A DNA stretch of 64,000 bases. Source: Marinilabilia salmonicolor JCM 21150. Its GTDB lineage: Bacteria; Bacteroidota; Bacteroidia; Bacteroidales; Marinilabiliaceae. The stretch covers positions 124,001-188,000 of the forward strand of contig NZ_AJKI01000010.1 in NCBI RefSeq assembly GCF_000259075.1. The letters run 5' to 3'. Shown here in pieces: positions 44,070 through 54,485 of the stretch; positions within the stretch are counted from its first letter, which is position 1, and each line of letters begins with the position of its first letter. Below the pieces are notes generated by a model. That model ran no database searches. It was not told where the DNA came from and saw only the letters and a list, made by a program, of their open reading frames with translations. The translations under genes were made by a program, and so were the position numbers.

Positions 44070-45554
44070 CTAATGCACATTTAACTGGCTCTTGGAATCC
44101 GCCGAAGTAACATTCCGAACTCCGGTATTACCTCCTTCTTTCATTGTAAGGTCAATCGGTTTATTTGTCTTCCAGGCACCTCTGGTAAAATCAGGAATAT
44201 CGATAGGTTTAGAGCCATTAAGAATAGACCACTCACTCAAAGGAGTAATACAACTCCAGGCAGCAGCATCATAAACGTCCATATCCACCGGTAAGCCATT
44301 TCTGAGACAATCGATCAGACGCCAATCCATAATAAAATCCATTCCACCATGGCCACCTACTTTTTTAGCCATCTCCCCCACACGCCTGACTATTTCGGGA
44401 GTATATTTTTCCTGTAGTTCTTTCATTTTTGCTTCATCGGCCACATTATGCCCAAAGGCGATGTGCTGAAGCGGCCATTTCTGGGCAAAACATTTTGTCC
44501 CGCTCAACATATGAATACGTGAATATGGACGTGGTGAACTGATATCATGCTGAATCATGATGGTACGCCCTTTCACGGTACGAATCATCTGCATATCCAT
44601 ATTGCCCCGCATTTCTTTACCTACGAATTGCCGTAAGTCGGGGCGATCGGGAGCCAATTCTTTAATACGATTGGCCAAAGTAAAATCATCCGACATCATT
44701 GCAGTCAGGTAATCCATTCGATCACCGCGGTTAATGTCCATAGCCTGACAAATAGGTCCTAAACCATGAGTGGGGTAAACATTAGCCATCCGTGTATTTT
44801 CATGCAGACGCCACAACTTGTCATAAGCTCCATCACCACCGGGCTTTTGATCCTGAGGTTTATTAAAATGCCAATAATCCAAATCATGAATGTAAGCACC
44901 TTCCCCGTGAATCAAATCTCCAAACACCCCCTGACGCACCATATTAAGTGTCAGTAACTCAAAGAAGTCATAACAACAATTTTCAAGAATGACACAATGT
45001 TTTCTGGTTTGCTCGGAAACCTCCACCATTTCCCAACACTCATCCATGGTTTTGGCGGTAGAAACTTCAACCGCGGTATGCTTATCTCCTTTCATGGCAG
45101 CAATGGCTACCGGGACATGCCATTCCCAGGGAGTTGCAATATATACAAGATCAACAATATTGCTATCGCACAATTCTTTAAAAGCAGTATCACTTCCGGT
45201 AAATTCTTTAGCTTTAGGCAACCCTGCTTTCACAAGCTTGGCCTGAGCTCCATCCATCGCAGCCTGCCGCGTATCACAAACAGCCGTGATTTCAACGCCC
45301 TCGATATGAGTCATTCGCTCTACGGCACCGATTCCTCTGTCACCAATTCCGACAAAACCAATGCGTACTGTATCCAGCTTAGGAGCACGGTAACCACACA
45401 TATTAAAATGCATTTTGGGCTTTATCTCCGAGGCCCTTTTAATATGTGCTTTCTCACTTTGTTCTTTCGGTGTGCAGGCATTGATTACCGGAGATGCAGC
45501 AATAACCCCTGAACCTATTGCTATGTTTTTAAGAAATGATCTGCGATTGGTCAT
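44070..45554 (-). CDS. GH109-type Gfo/Idh/MocA protein (alpha-N-acetylgalactosaminidase-like), Tat-exported
   Basis: The start at 45554 yields a twin-arginine signal (TNRRSFLKN) with a lipobox-like INAC at its end. The Rossmann domain begins VRIGFVGIGDRGIGAVERM, followed by EGVEITAVCDTR, DLVYIATPWEWHVPVA, HTAVEVSTAKTMDECWEMVE, and the GH109 block ENCCYDFFELLTLNMVRQGVFGD...GAYIHDLDYWHFN, YPTHGLGPICQAMDINRGDRMDY. GH109 glycosidases use bound NAD+ to cleave alpha-GalNAc (and, in some members, other sugars). At 494 residues it is full length. It lies 99 bases after SusD in one transcript with SusC/D. Family is clear, substrate not proven. Confidence 0.88.
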   Translation of the reverse strand: MTNRRSFLKNIAIGSGVIAASPVINACTPKEQSEKAHIKRASEIKPKMHFNMCGYRAPKLDTVRIGFVGIGDRGIGAVERMTHIEGVEITAVCDTRQAAMDGAQAKLVKAGLPKAKEFTGSDTAFKELCDSNIVDLVYIATPWEWHVPVAIAAMKGDKHTAVEVSTAKTMDECWEMVEVSEQTRKHCVILENCCYDFFELLTLNMVRQGVFGDLIHGEGAYIHDLDYWHFNKPQDQKPGGDGAYDKLWRLHENTRMANVYPTHGLGPICQAMDINRGDRMDYLTAMMSDDFTLANRIKELAPDRPDLRQFVGKEMRGNMDMQMIRTVKGRTIMIQHDISSPRPYSRIHMLSGTKCFAQKWPLQHIAFGHNVADEAKMKELQEKYTPEIVRRVGEMAKKVGGHGGMDFIMDWRLIDCLRNGLPVDMDVYDAAAWSCITPLSEWSILNGSKPIDIPDFTRGAWKTNKPIDLTMKEGGNTGVRNVTSADSKSQLNVH

Positions 45555-45653
45555 TTTTCTTTTGTTTTTATATCGTTCAACAATAACATAATTCAAAGAA
45601 AAGAGCTCGTGAAGATTCATAAAGGCCACGAGCTCTCGTATATCAACAAACTA

Positions 45654-47246
45654 TTAATAACCTGTATTATTGGGCTTTAATTCGGGGTTTTTATCAATAG
45701 CTGATCGGGGAATCGGTAACAGATAATGTTTTGGTGCTTCAAATCTTCTGGTTTCAACAAATATGGGATCTCCCGTCAATTGCACATTGTAATCGCCATT
45801 ATCCTGTTCTGAATCCAAAACAGTCCCAAGTTTTGCGCCATACAATGGTCCATTCATCACCTCTTCTGCAATTTCCCAACGGATAATATCATCTCTTCTC
45901 AAACCCTCCATGGCAAATTCTACATGGCGTTCATTGCGCACCAATGCTCTGAGGCTTTCGACAGTATTATATCTGGTCCTGTCCACAGCAGGCATTCCTG
46001 CCCGAAGTCTTACCGCATCTAAGGCAGCATATAACTCATCATCAATCTCCCCTAACTCCACTTTGGCTTCAGCAATGGTAAGTAAAACTTCTGCATAACG
46101 GAAAACAATGATATTCAGCCCTGAATTCCAGTAAGGCTCATCCGGAGAAGCATCCAAATAATTTAAATATTTCCTGAAATTGTATCCTGTTTTGGATGCA
46201 TTATCAGCGGTTTGATAATAATTTGCATCTCCTTCCTCCACAGACTTATAGACCTCTCCCTGCCATACCTGTCCCGGGTAGATAATGGAAGCACGCAAGC
46301 GGGGATCTCTGTTCACAAATGGATTTTGAGGATCATATTGCCCCAACTCTTCAGCTTCCTGAATCGTCAATCCACTCGCCATCTCATAACTATCAACCAA
46401 CGATTGGGTGGGAACTACTGAAGACCAACCTCCGGAACCATTGGGCAGGTAGGGTGTAAAGTTGATACTATACATATCCGGCGTTTGCTGAACGGATAAT
46501 ATAACTTCGTCATTTTGCTCATTGTCAGGACTAAAAACACCGGAAAAGGTGGGATTCAGATTATACCCTTCAATGCTTTGTGCCACAGTCAAAGCTTCCT
46601 CATATTCTCCATAATAAAGATAGATTCTCATTAACAAGGCCTGGGCAGCCCCTTTGGTTGCTTTTCCAAAGTCATCTGATGAATATGCTTCAGGCAGAAT
46701 ATTAATTATATCTTTTAATTCATCCTGAATAAACGTTAAAACCTTTTCCCTTGAATCCCTGGGGATCTTAGCTTCTTCGGGAGAACCAAAATTCTCTGTA
46801 ACAAGCGGCACATCACCATAATTAATTACAAGCTGATAATATTTATACGCTCTGATAAAACGAGCCTGAGCCTCATATACCTCAAGGATTGATGCCTCCA
46901 GATTCATAGTGCTAACATTGGCAATTAGTTCATTACAACGATAAATGGTGGTGTAACTAAAATAACTACTTCCGGGATCTGCAGCAGACAAGGTCCCATT
47001 CCCTATATTGGTCCAACCTTCCCAGGGGAAATTGTTGAAAGCATTATCAGAACCACATTCACGATACATCAACCAGTCACCGCTCTCAAAACCGGAATAG
47101 CAACCTGTAAGGGCAAGTTCAAGATCGCCTTCTGACTTCCAAAATGTTGCAGGAGATAAAGCATCCTTTGGCGCCAAATCCAGGAAAGATTCCCCACAGG
47201 ATGCAGTTAAAAACCCAAAAACTAAGATAATTATATATTTTCTCAT
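45654..47246 (-). CDS. SusD/RagB-family outer-membrane glycan-binding lipoprotein
   Basis: The surface partner that captures glycans and lids the SusC channel. The lipoprotein signal ends LTASCG (Cys17) and the mature N-terminus LDLAPKDALSPATFWKSEGDLELALTGCYSGF is classic SusD. Further hallmarks: EAQARFIRAYKYYQLVINYGDVPLVTE, DLKDI-type TPR region, TKGAAQALLMRIYLYYGEYEEAL, FRYAEVLLTIAEAKVELGE, ALDAVRLRAGMP, ERHVEFAMEGLRRDDIIRW and HYLLPIPRSAIDKNPELKPNNTGY at the C-terminus. Length 530 is normal. It sits 12 bases after SusC. Confidence 0.96.
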   Translation of the reverse strand: MRKYIIILVFGFLTASCGESFLDLAPKDALSPATFWKSEGDLELALTGCYSGFESGDWLMYRECGSDNAFNNFPWEGWTNIGNGTLSAADPGSSYFSYTTIYRCNELIANVSTMNLEASILEVYEAQARFIRAYKYYQLVINYGDVPLVTENFGSPEEAKIPRDSREKVLTFIQDELKDIINILPEAYSSDDFGKATKGAAQALLMRIYLYYGEYEEALTVAQSIEGYNLNPTFSGVFSPDNEQNDEVILSVQQTPDMYSINFTPYLPNGSGGWSSVVPTQSLVDSYEMASGLTIQEAEELGQYDPQNPFVNRDPRLRASIIYPGQVWQGEVYKSVEEGDANYYQTADNASKTGYNFRKYLNYLDASPDEPYWNSGLNIIVFRYAEVLLTIAEAKVELGEIDDELYAALDAVRLRAGMPAVDRTRYNTVESLRALVRNERHVEFAMEGLRRDDIIRWEIAEEVMNGPLYGAKLGTVLDSEQDNGDYNVQLTGDPIFVETRRFEAPKHYLLPIPRSAIDKNPELKPNNTGY

Positions 47247-47258
47247 CTCTTTTTCCTT

Positions 47259-50200
47259 TTAAAATGACACATTAATTCCGAAAGAATTTACCATAACAAC
47301 AGGATAACCGCTTCCTCTCCCTGAAGGAGCTTCAGGATCCCATCCTTTCAGATAATCCGTTACCGTAAACAAATTCTGACCGCTATAATAAATGCGTGCT
47401 TTTGAAACGCCGAGTCTGGAAAGAACATTTTCAGGGATATTGTATCCAATTTGCAGATTCTTAAGCCTTAGATAATTGGTACTTCTAAGCCAGTATTCGG
47501 TTGTTTGATTCTGGGGCATACTTGGTCCGTATAAGTTGGCGATGGCACGAGGCACTGAAGTATTTGGTCTGTCAGAAGTCCAGCTATCGGCCCAAATTGC
47601 AGAAGGCTTGGATGCATCCCCGTTTACGGTACCAATAGCATCAAAATCCATATATCCATATCCCCCCAAAGTACCCTGGAAAATCGCCAGAAAATCAAAA
47701 TTCTTATAATCTGCCCCGACATTAAAACCATAAACAAAATCAGGTGTCAAATTTCCCAGAATAGTACGATCCTCGCTGGTAACCTTATCATCGCCCGTAA
47801 CATCAACATACCTGAGATCTCCGGGTTTCAGCTCACTTCTGTTATATAAAGTATTTTCTGCCCAGTCATCAATTTCGCTTTCTGATTGATAAAGCCCGTT
47901 GGTTTTATACCCGTAAAAAGAATCTACAGACTCTCCTATTCGCCGTATGGTTCTTCCACTGATAATCTGATCCTGTCCGGCAAGCTTTAACAATTCATTT
48001 TTATTGTAAGCGAAGTTACCTCCAAAGTTAAAACCTACATCTCCGAATTTATCATTGTACTGAAACGTAAATTCACCCCCTTTATTGGACATCTCTCCTA
48101 CGTTATCATAAAACCCGGACAGTGCAAACGTTTCGGGAGAAGGAACTGCCATTATAATATCTGTGGTTTTCCTGTCGTAGTAATCAACAGTAAAATTCAA
48201 TTTGTGAAAAAGGGTAAGATCAGCTCCAATTCCCCATGAAGTCGTTTTCTCCCACACCAGATCTTGGTTTTTAGCAGAAACGATTGCTGCTCCGGAGGCA
48301 ATACTGCTGCTAAAGGGATAATCAAGCCCTAAAGACAAAGTTGGAACGGTAGGGTAATAGGAATTTAATGCAGCCTGATTTCCCAACATTCCCCATGAAG
48401 CTCTTAGCTTTAAATTATCGATTGATTCCAGATCATCCATGAAATCTTCTTCCGAAAGCCGCCATCCGGTGGAGAAAGAAGGGAAGGCTCCCCATCTGTT
48501 ATCTTCACTAAAACGGGAGGATGCATCATACCGCAAATTAGCTTCAAACAGGTATTTGCTTTGATAATCATAGTTTACACGTCCAAACCATGAAATCATG
48601 TTCAGCTCCCGGGTGTAACCTTCGCCAACCATTCCTTTGGATGAGCCACCGTTAAGATCATCCAACATGGTACTGGGAAAATTCTCCCGATAAGCACGTG
48701 TCCTTTTATAATCATATGCCTCGGCATGATATCCTGCCATTAAAGCAAAATTGTGTCCACCAACTGATTTGTCATAATTGGCAACTACATCACCGGTAAT
48801 TCGTTCGGTATTTACATGTAATTGCTCTATAGATGTGGGTCCATGGTACTTAGACTCATTATACTGAATCTCTTTGTTTTTAGAACTTTTATCTTCCTTG
48901 TAAGTACGCAACGAAGCAGTACCTTTAACCGTAAAGCCTTCAAAAATTTTAAAAGTAAGTGAACCTACTCCCAGAAAATAATTCTGTTTTGTATGGATTT
49001 GTTCCCCCTGATCAAGCCAGGCAATAGGGTTACCATCAGATATGGTAGCATATGTACCATCTTCATTTTTATAGGGAATCCATGGAGCAATACGGTACGC
49101 CTGACGAATAATCTGATCCAGTCCTCCGCCAACATAAGCATTATTAGGCTGTGTCAAGGTCTGACGGGTATAAGAAAGATTGACATTTGTTGTCAGCCAT
49201 TCATATGGATCATTCTTCAGATTGGTACGTACATTATATCGTTCTTTTCCTGTATGTTCCACAATACCATCCTGCTTCTGATAATCAACGGAAGAACGGT
49301 ATTGAGATGTTTCTGAACCTCCGGAAACAGATACATTATGCGATGTCTGAAAGCCTGACCCGGAATAAAGTAAATCGAGCCAATCGGTATTTGGATGGCC
49401 GTAAGGATCCTGCCCGTTACGAAAAAGTTCAATATCTGCATCTGTAAACCGTGGATCTTTCCCTTCGACCTGCAGGGCCTTATTGTACAACGAAGCATAT
49501 TCTGCAGACCCCAGATATTCAGGCAAATCGGTGGGAGCCTGCCAACCGAAGTCACCGGAGTATCGCACCATTGGCTCCCCGCTTTTTCCGGTTTTTGTCG
49601 TAATCAGGATAACTCCGTTAGCAGCTTTTGAACCATAAATAGCAGCAGAAGCCGCATCTTTCAACACAGAAATGGAAGCAATATCCTCGGATGAAAGCTC
49701 ATCCATACTTGATTCCACTCCATCCACAATAACCATTGGGGCAGCATTGTTTAAGGTACCTACTCCGCGCACCCGAATGGTACCTCCGTCACCTCCGGGC
49801 ATACCACTTCCCTGATTCACATACACTCCCGGAAGCAAACCTGATAAGCCGGAGGAGACATTACTCATGGGACGATTTTCCATCAACTTGCTATCAACGC
49901 TGGCCACAGAACCAGTAAGGTTGACTTTCTTCTGTGTCCCGTATCCGACAACAACAACCTCATCCAGGCCTACCATGTCTTCTCTCAGGGAAACGTCGAT
50001 CTGGCTTTTATCGCCTATGGCAACTTCTCTGGATTCCATACCAACAAAAGAAAACAACAAAACATCAGCATCACCAGGAATTTTAAGCGAATAATTCCCT
50101 TCTACATCAGTAATGGTACCCTGAGTAGTTCCTTTAACAGAAACGGTTGCTCCGGGAATCGGTTCCCCCTGACCATCAACCACTCTTCCAGTAATAATTT

Positions 50201-50597
50201 TCTCAGATTGCGGGACATCTTCCGAAGAAGCTTTTCTCTTTGAAAGAATAATCTGGTTATCGACTACTTTATATGAAATATCCCGACCATAAAAAAGAGC
50301 ATCAAGAACTTCAAAAATATTCTCTTTTGAACACTTCACAGAAGTGTCAAAATCCATGTCAACAAATTTTTCATTATACAGAAAATAAAACTGACTTTGA
50401 TTTTCAATCTCATCAAGAACAGTTTCGGCATTTACATTCTCAAGATCAATAGTAAGCATTTTAACCTGAGCGTAAGATTCCTCTGCAAACAACTGGGTAA
50501 CACCGACTAGTAGAAAGAAGAGTGTGATTCGCATAATACGATAGATTTTAGTAAGGGCACACTTGTTCCCTATTCCTCTCTTAGGAATTTTTTTCAT
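47259..50597 (-). CDS. SusC/RagA-family TonB-dependent transporter with STN signalling domain
   Basis: An outer-membrane importer for oligosaccharides. After an extended N-terminus and signal (RITLFFLLVGVTQLFAEESYAQ) come an STN domain (~residues 47-125, LTIDLENVNAETVLDEIENQ) that in this family contacts a FecR anti-sigma factor, a carboxypeptidase-D-like sandwich (ITGRVVDGQGEPIPGATVSV to FSFVGMESREV), the SusC signature VVVGYGTQKKVNLTGSV, the plug (GTLNNAAPMVIVDGVESSMD, SISVLKDAASAAIYGSKAANGVILITTK) and the barrel ending VVMVNSFGINVSF. At 1112 residues it is complete. The STN domain and the adjacent FecR/sigma genes agree on trans-envelope signalling control. Confidence 0.96.
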   Translation of the reverse strand: MKKIPKRGIGNKCALTKIYRIMRITLFFLLVGVTQLFAEESYAQVKMLTIDLENVNAETVLDEIENQSQFYFLYNEKFVDMDFDTSVKCSKENIFEVLDALFYGRDISYKVVDNQIILSKRKASSEDVPQSEKIITGRVVDGQGEPIPGATVSVKGTTQGTITDVEGNYSLKIPGDADVLLFSFVGMESREVAIGDKSQIDVSLREDMVGLDEVVVVGYGTQKKVNLTGSVASVDSKLMENRPMSNVSSGLSGLLPGVYVNQGSGMPGGDGGTIRVRGVGTLNNAAPMVIVDGVESSMDELSSEDIASISVLKDAASAAIYGSKAANGVILITTKTGKSGEPMVRYSGDFGWQAPTDLPEYLGSAEYASLYNKALQVEGKDPRFTDADIELFRNGQDPYGHPNTDWLDLLYSGSGFQTSHNVSVSGGSETSQYRSSVDYQKQDGIVEHTGKERYNVRTNLKNDPYEWLTTNVNLSYTRQTLTQPNNAYVGGGLDQIIRQAYRIAPWIPYKNEDGTYATISDGNPIAWLDQGEQIHTKQNYFLGVGSLTFKIFEGFTVKGTASLRTYKEDKSSKNKEIQYNESKYHGPTSIEQLHVNTERITGDVVANYDKSVGGHNFALMAGYHAEAYDYKRTRAYRENFPSTMLDDLNGGSSKGMVGEGYTRELNMISWFGRVNYDYQSKYLFEANLRYDASSRFSEDNRWGAFPSFSTGWRLSEEDFMDDLESIDNLKLRASWGMLGNQAALNSYYPTVPTLSLGLDYPFSSSIASGAAIVSAKNQDLVWEKTTSWGIGADLTLFHKLNFTVDYYDRKTTDIIMAVPSPETFALSGFYDNVGEMSNKGGEFTFQYNDKFGDVGFNFGGNFAYNKNELLKLAGQDQIISGRTIRRIGESVDSFYGYKTNGLYQSESEIDDWAENTLYNRSELKPGDLRYVDVTGDDKVTSEDRTILGNLTPDFVYGFNVGADYKNFDFLAIFQGTLGGYGYMDFDAIGTVNGDASKPSAIWADSWTSDRPNTSVPRAIANLYGPSMPQNQTTEYWLRSTNYLRLKNLQIGYNIPENVLSRLGVSKARIYYSGQNLFTVTDYLKGWDPEAPSGRGSGYPVVMVNSFGINVSF

Positions 50598-50740
50598 AGC
50601 TTTGTAATGATTTTAAGTACAACATTGGGGATTTGGAAGTTGCCGCTTCCTCTTCCCCTTTTTTTAAAAAACAAATCTTTTAAAAGTTCACGAAATTAAC
50701 TACTGTTCAACTTTGAAGTTACATTCATAAAATTTTCAAT

Positions 50741-51781
50741 TTATTGATGTTGAATGATTACTTTCTTTCTCGAAAAATTGCCTGCACTATCTTGCTTATT
50801 ATCTTCAATTACATAATCTATTGGAGAAGTCAGTTTTAACAACCTCAAAACATCTTCAAGTTTTTCATCCTTGAACGTCCCCCTGAAAGTGTAATCATAA
50901 ATGGTGCTATCCTCCACAACCACATCCACATTAAACCAGCGTGACAATTCTCTGGCTGTTCGAACCATATTTTCTCCCCGAAGCAATAACTTTCCATCAA
51001 TCCAGGAGGAATATATTTCAGGCTCAACCTGTTTCCGGGTTAGCTTTCTTTTTTCATTATCAAAGACCAGTTGTTCACCAGGTGTCATTTGAAATGATTG
51101 TTCGCACCTATCAGGTTTAAATTCCACGACACCTTCTTCCAGAACTACCTCTACAATATCTTCTCCGGGCCACATTTCCACGTTGAAACGTGTCCCAAGA
51201 ACTTTCACTTCAGCATTGTTTCCTCTGACTGTAAAGGGGTGTAACGAGTCACTTTTCACATCGAAAAAGGCATTTCCTTTTACATTGACATTCCGTTTTT
51301 TAAATGGGATATAATAACTTAATTCAGAACCACTATTCAGCCACGTAATGGTTCCATCAGGCAATTCAGTTCTAACTCTGGCTCCCATAGGGGAAATAAT
51401 TTCCACCAATGTTGGTTCCGATTCAGGCTTCTCAGCAAAAAAGAATAGTAAAGCATTTATGACCAGAAGTGGAAGGACCAGAACTGCAGCTATTCTGCCA
51501 AGTAATTTCAACGTCCTTGTCATTTTTTTACCACCTGAAGCGTTCTCCGAATCAGATCTAATCAAAAAATGAATTTTCTGCAGGATGGGAGATAAATCTT
51601 TATGAGGGTTCACAAAGGAAGTTGTATCCCAGTCCTGCGCCATGCGCTTCTTCAGATCAGGAATGCCTGCCTCCTCCCTGAACAACTGAAAAAACTTACG
51701 CTTTGATGATTTGTCGCCTCTGCCAGCCAGATAATCATCAAATATTTGTTGTTGCTTTTTATTCATCAGCATAAAAATCAT
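50741..51781 (-). CDS. FecR-family anti-sigma factor
   Basis: A single-span inner-membrane regulator. Residues ~1-100 are the cytoplasmic sigma-binding part, then a transmembrane helix (GRIAAVLVLPLLVINALLFF), a FecR domain (ISPMGARVRTELPDGTITWL, GSELSYYIPF, VNVKGNAFFDVKSDSLHPF, VKVLGTRFNVE, VEVVLEEGVVEF, PGEQLVFDN) and the DUF4974 STN-contacting end (FNVDVVVEDSTIYDYTFRGTFKDEKLEDVLRLL). ATGs at 51781, 51772 and 51766 are close together; the last (MNKKQQQIFDDYL) fits the family start best. It lies between the sigma and SusC genes, as expected. Confidence 0.94.
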   Translation of the reverse strand: MIFMLMNKKQQQIFDDYLAGRGDKSSKRKFFQLFREEAGIPDLKKRMAQDWDTTSFVNPHKDLSPILQKIHFLIRSDSENASGGKKMTRTLKLLGRIAAVLVLPLLVINALLFFFAEKPESEPTLVEIISPMGARVRTELPDGTITWLNSGSELSYYIPFKKRNVNVKGNAFFDVKSDSLHPFTVRGNNAEVKVLGTRFNVEMWPGEDIVEVVLEEGVVEFKPDRCEQSFQMTPGEQLVFDNEKRKLTRKQVEPEIYSSWIDGKLLLRGENMVRTARELSRWFNVDVVVEDSTIYDYTFRGTFKDEKLEDVLRLLKLTSPIDYVIEDNKQDSAGNFSRKKVIIQHQ

Positions 51782-52016
51782 CTAAGTTATTGGTCTGATG
51801 GAACTCGTCCCGGACAATCGAACCTCGTTTCATTCGGAAAATCTCCAGGTCTTTAAAAGTAATACCATTTTAAAACCAAAATCTCCCGAAAAAAAATCAC
51901 ATTTTTTTTATTCTTTTAAGAAATGTGTTGTTCAACAAGAAGAATTGAAGCTGATGTAAACAGCCTAAGCACCTGAGAGCAATAGCCATGACTAACCTCC
52001 AGGGCTTAGAAGTACC

Positions 52017-52586
52017 CTAAAGCAGAAATAAATAGAAGAAAAGCCATGACAAAAAACCGGATTTCTTAAGATGAAGTTTCAAAAATCCTATCACTTCCGA
52101 AATCTGGTTATCTACTGTCTTGGAGGTAACACCAACAATCTCAGCAATTTCCTTAGATGATTTACCTTCAAATCTACTTAGATGAAAAATACGTTGCTTC
52201 TTTTCCGGAAGTCTTTGGAGTAGTTGAGTAATCTGGTCCAGAACTGAGCGAAAAGTAAGGGAAGTCTCCGTAGTATTATCCTGATATTCAAAATATTGAA
52301 ATTCCTCTACATCCAGATAAACACTTTTATACTTAAAATAATCTCGTATCTGGTTAAAGGCAATGGTAAAAAGGTAAGCACGAAAGTTTTCCTCCTCATT
52401 AATTTTCTCCCGGTTTTTCCAGATCTTAAGAAAGACGTCCTGAACCAGCTCTTCGGCATCAGTATCTGATTTCAGGTATTTATAGCCAAAACCATACAAC
52501 CGAGATGAATAAAGATAAAACAACTCATTGAAAGCTTGAATACTTCCTTGTTTGAGCTGTTTAATAAAAATCTGTTCCTGAGTCAT
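52017..52586 (-). CDS. ECF RNA polymerase sigma factor (Bacteroidetes PUL type)
   Basis: A 189-residue ECF sigma factor. Region 2 is seen in AFNELFYLYSSRLYGFGYKYLKSDTDAEELVQDVFLKIWKNR, and region 4 in LPEKKQRIFHLSRFEGKSSKEIAEIVGVTSKTVDNQISEVIGFL with the helix-turn-helix. It should be held by the adjacent FecR protein and drive the susC/susD/GH109 genes when substrate occupies SusC. The hydrophobic C-terminal tail (SGFLSWLFFYLFLL) is unusual for a soluble sigma factor but common in this PUL-associated group. It is transcribed first, 235 bases before fecR. Confidence 0.94.
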   Translation of the reverse strand: MTQEQIFIKQLKQGSIQAFNELFYLYSSRLYGFGYKYLKSDTDAEELVQDVFLKIWKNREKINEEENFRAYLFTIAFNQIRDYFKYKSVYLDVEEFQYFEYQDNTTETSLTFRSVLDQITQLLQRLPEKKQRIFHLSRFEGKSSKEIAEIVGVTSKTVDNQISEVIGFLKLHLKKSGFLSWLFFYLFLL

Positions 52587-52836
52587 TCATTCACCTATTT
52601 ACACTGCAAAAATGTAAATTTAAATTAAAGAACCCAAAAAGAAATATTCCCTCTGAACTATGTTTAAGAGGAGACCGGAAGCCCCAATAACCACACATAC
52701 TCCTAATAAATAGATGCTTACATCAGGAAAAATCCTCCATTAAAAAATCATTCAAAAACAATAATATTCCACAGAAGAAGAGCGACCGGGCTGAAACATA
52801 TTACTTAATACAAATTTTCAGATAACTCTCCATACT

Positions 52837-52874
52837 AAAAAAAGCCTCCCCGGATAATCCGAAGAGGCTTTTTT
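52837..52874 (-). terminator. Rho-independent terminator of the arabinose operon
   Basis: AAAAAAGCCTCCCCGGA pairs with TCCGAAGAGGCTTTTTT around a short loop; minus-strand RNA ends in a T-run 19 bases past the GH51 stop. The sequence is close to the terminator at 39072-39107. The rest of the 306-base gap 52587-52892 shows no gene, and the sigma factor promoter within it is not obvious. Confidence 0.85.
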
Positions 52875-52892
52875 CACGTTTTACTAAAAATC

Positions 52893-54437
52893 TTATTGCA
52901 GTTGCAGTGTGGCAACTGAATGTGCAGGCAGTGTTACTGTCAGCACGCCTTTTTTAATTTTAAAATCAGAGAACTCAACAGGTTTCACCGTTTCCGGTTC
53001 ATCAAATGAGTTGTAAGAATTAAAGTCCGGGGCGGTCAACACAGAAGCAGACAATACCTTCGTCAGATTTCCGTCTTCCACATCCACTTCAATTACCTGC
53101 TCTTTTGTTGCATCCAGGTTACTAAGACTGATGTTCACTTTTCCGTCCTTCCTTGAAGCGGTTCCACTCACAGCCGGAATTGCTTCTCCACCCATCTTAT
53201 AGCTGCCGGTTTGAAGCAACTCAGGAATATACGTTGCATCCTGATGCACCTTGTACATATTAAAAACATGGTAGGTTGGCGTCAGCACCATCTTATCCTC
53301 TTCAGTAAGGATCATGGCCTGCAAAACATTTACAACCTGGGCAATATTAGCCATCTGGACACGCTCTGCATGCTGATGAAAAATATTAAAAGTTACCGCA
53401 GCAATCAAGGCATCACGCATGGAGTTTTGCTGAAATAAATGACCAGGTTCGGTGCCGGGTTCCACATCGGTCCAGATTCCCCACTCATCAACCAAAAGCG
53501 GAAGATTTTTTTCGGGATCATACTTATCCATGACATTAGAGTGCTTTGTAACCAGCTCATCCATGAACAAAGCATTTTTCAGACCGCTAAAATATAGATC
53601 TTCACCAAACCCGGTAGCAGCAGACTTATTGTTCCAGTCGCCTGTAGCAATGGTATAATAATGCACCGAAAGCGCATCCATATTTCTGGCAGCCCTCTCC
53701 ATCAGCACATCTGTCCAATTGTAGTCGCCACCATTGGCACCACAACCGACGCGGTCAAATTTTCCACCACCATAAAGTCCGGCATAGAGTGAATACTGGC
53801 GCAGGAGATCACTGTAATATTCGGGACGCATATCTCCGCCGCAGCCCCAACTTTCGTTACCAATTCCAAGGAATTTTACATCCCAGGGCTCTTCACGACC
53901 ATTTTCGCGACGCCAGTTGGCCATTGGAATATCCTCATCAGAGGTCATGTATTCAATCCATTCTACCATTTCGGTAACTGTTCCACTTCCCACATTTGCA
54001 GAGATATATGGGTCGGCACCAATCATCTCACAAAGGTTCAGAAATTCATGTGTACCAAAACTGTTATCTTCAATGGAGCCACCCCAGAAATAGTTCTTAA
54101 TTTTAGGACGCTCACCCTTCGGCCCTACACCATCTTTCCAGTGATACGTATCGGCAAAACAACCACCGGGCCAGCGAAGAACCGGAATATTCAGTTCTTT
54201 CAGAGCATCCAGGATATCTTTACGATAACCGTTAACATTGGGAATGTCAGAATCGGGTCCCACCCAGATTCCATCATAAATACAACGGCCGAGGTGTTCG
54301 GCAAAATGACCATAAATATTTTTATTGATGGTCTGTTCTGCATTGTTAAAATCCAGATTCATTTTATTCTGGGCACCAGCAGGCAAGGCCAAAACAAAAG
54401 CGAAAAACAATGCAATGAATAGATTCTTTCTGTTCAT
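52893..54437 (-). CDS. GH51 alpha-L-arabinofuranosidase, copy 2 (arabinose operon)
   Basis: Releases L-arabinose from arabino-oligosaccharides. The signal peptide ends AGA-Q. Family signatures: IYGHFAEHLGRCIYDGIWVG, LRWPGGCFADTYHWKDGVG, acid/base Glu195 in GIGNESWGCGG, LSVHYYT, nucleophile Glu318 in LVDEWGIW, and the C-terminal sandwich (MVLTPTYHVFNMYKVHQ, VTLPAHSVATLQL). It is a paralogue of the GH51 at 23878-25482, with clearly different loops. It is the last gene of the araR-led minus-strand operon and ends at a terminator, so its product should feed the arabinose pathway upstream of it. Confidence 0.95.
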   Translation of the reverse strand: MNRKNLFIALFFAFVLALPAGAQNKMNLDFNNAEQTINKNIYGHFAEHLGRCIYDGIWVGPDSDIPNVNGYRKDILDALKELNIPVLRWPGGCFADTYHWKDGVGPKGERPKIKNYFWGGSIEDNSFGTHEFLNLCEMIGADPYISANVGSGTVTEMVEWIEYMTSDEDIPMANWRRENGREEPWDVKFLGIGNESWGCGGDMRPEYYSDLLRQYSLYAGLYGGGKFDRVGCGANGGDYNWTDVLMERAARNMDALSVHYYTIATGDWNNKSAATGFGEDLYFSGLKNALFMDELVTKHSNVMDKYDPEKNLPLLVDEWGIWTDVEPGTEPGHLFQQNSMRDALIAAVTFNIFHQHAERVQMANIAQVVNVLQAMILTEEDKMVLTPTYHVFNMYKVHQDATYIPELLQTGSYKMGGEAIPAVSGTASRKDGKVNISLSNLDATKEQVIEVDVEDGNLTKVLSASVLTAPDFNSYNSFDEPETVKPVEFSDFKIKKGVLTVTLPAHSVATLQLQ

Positions 54438-54485
54438 CTCGAATTGGTTTTAATTAGAAATATCTTGTTTTGTGTAATTCTACTT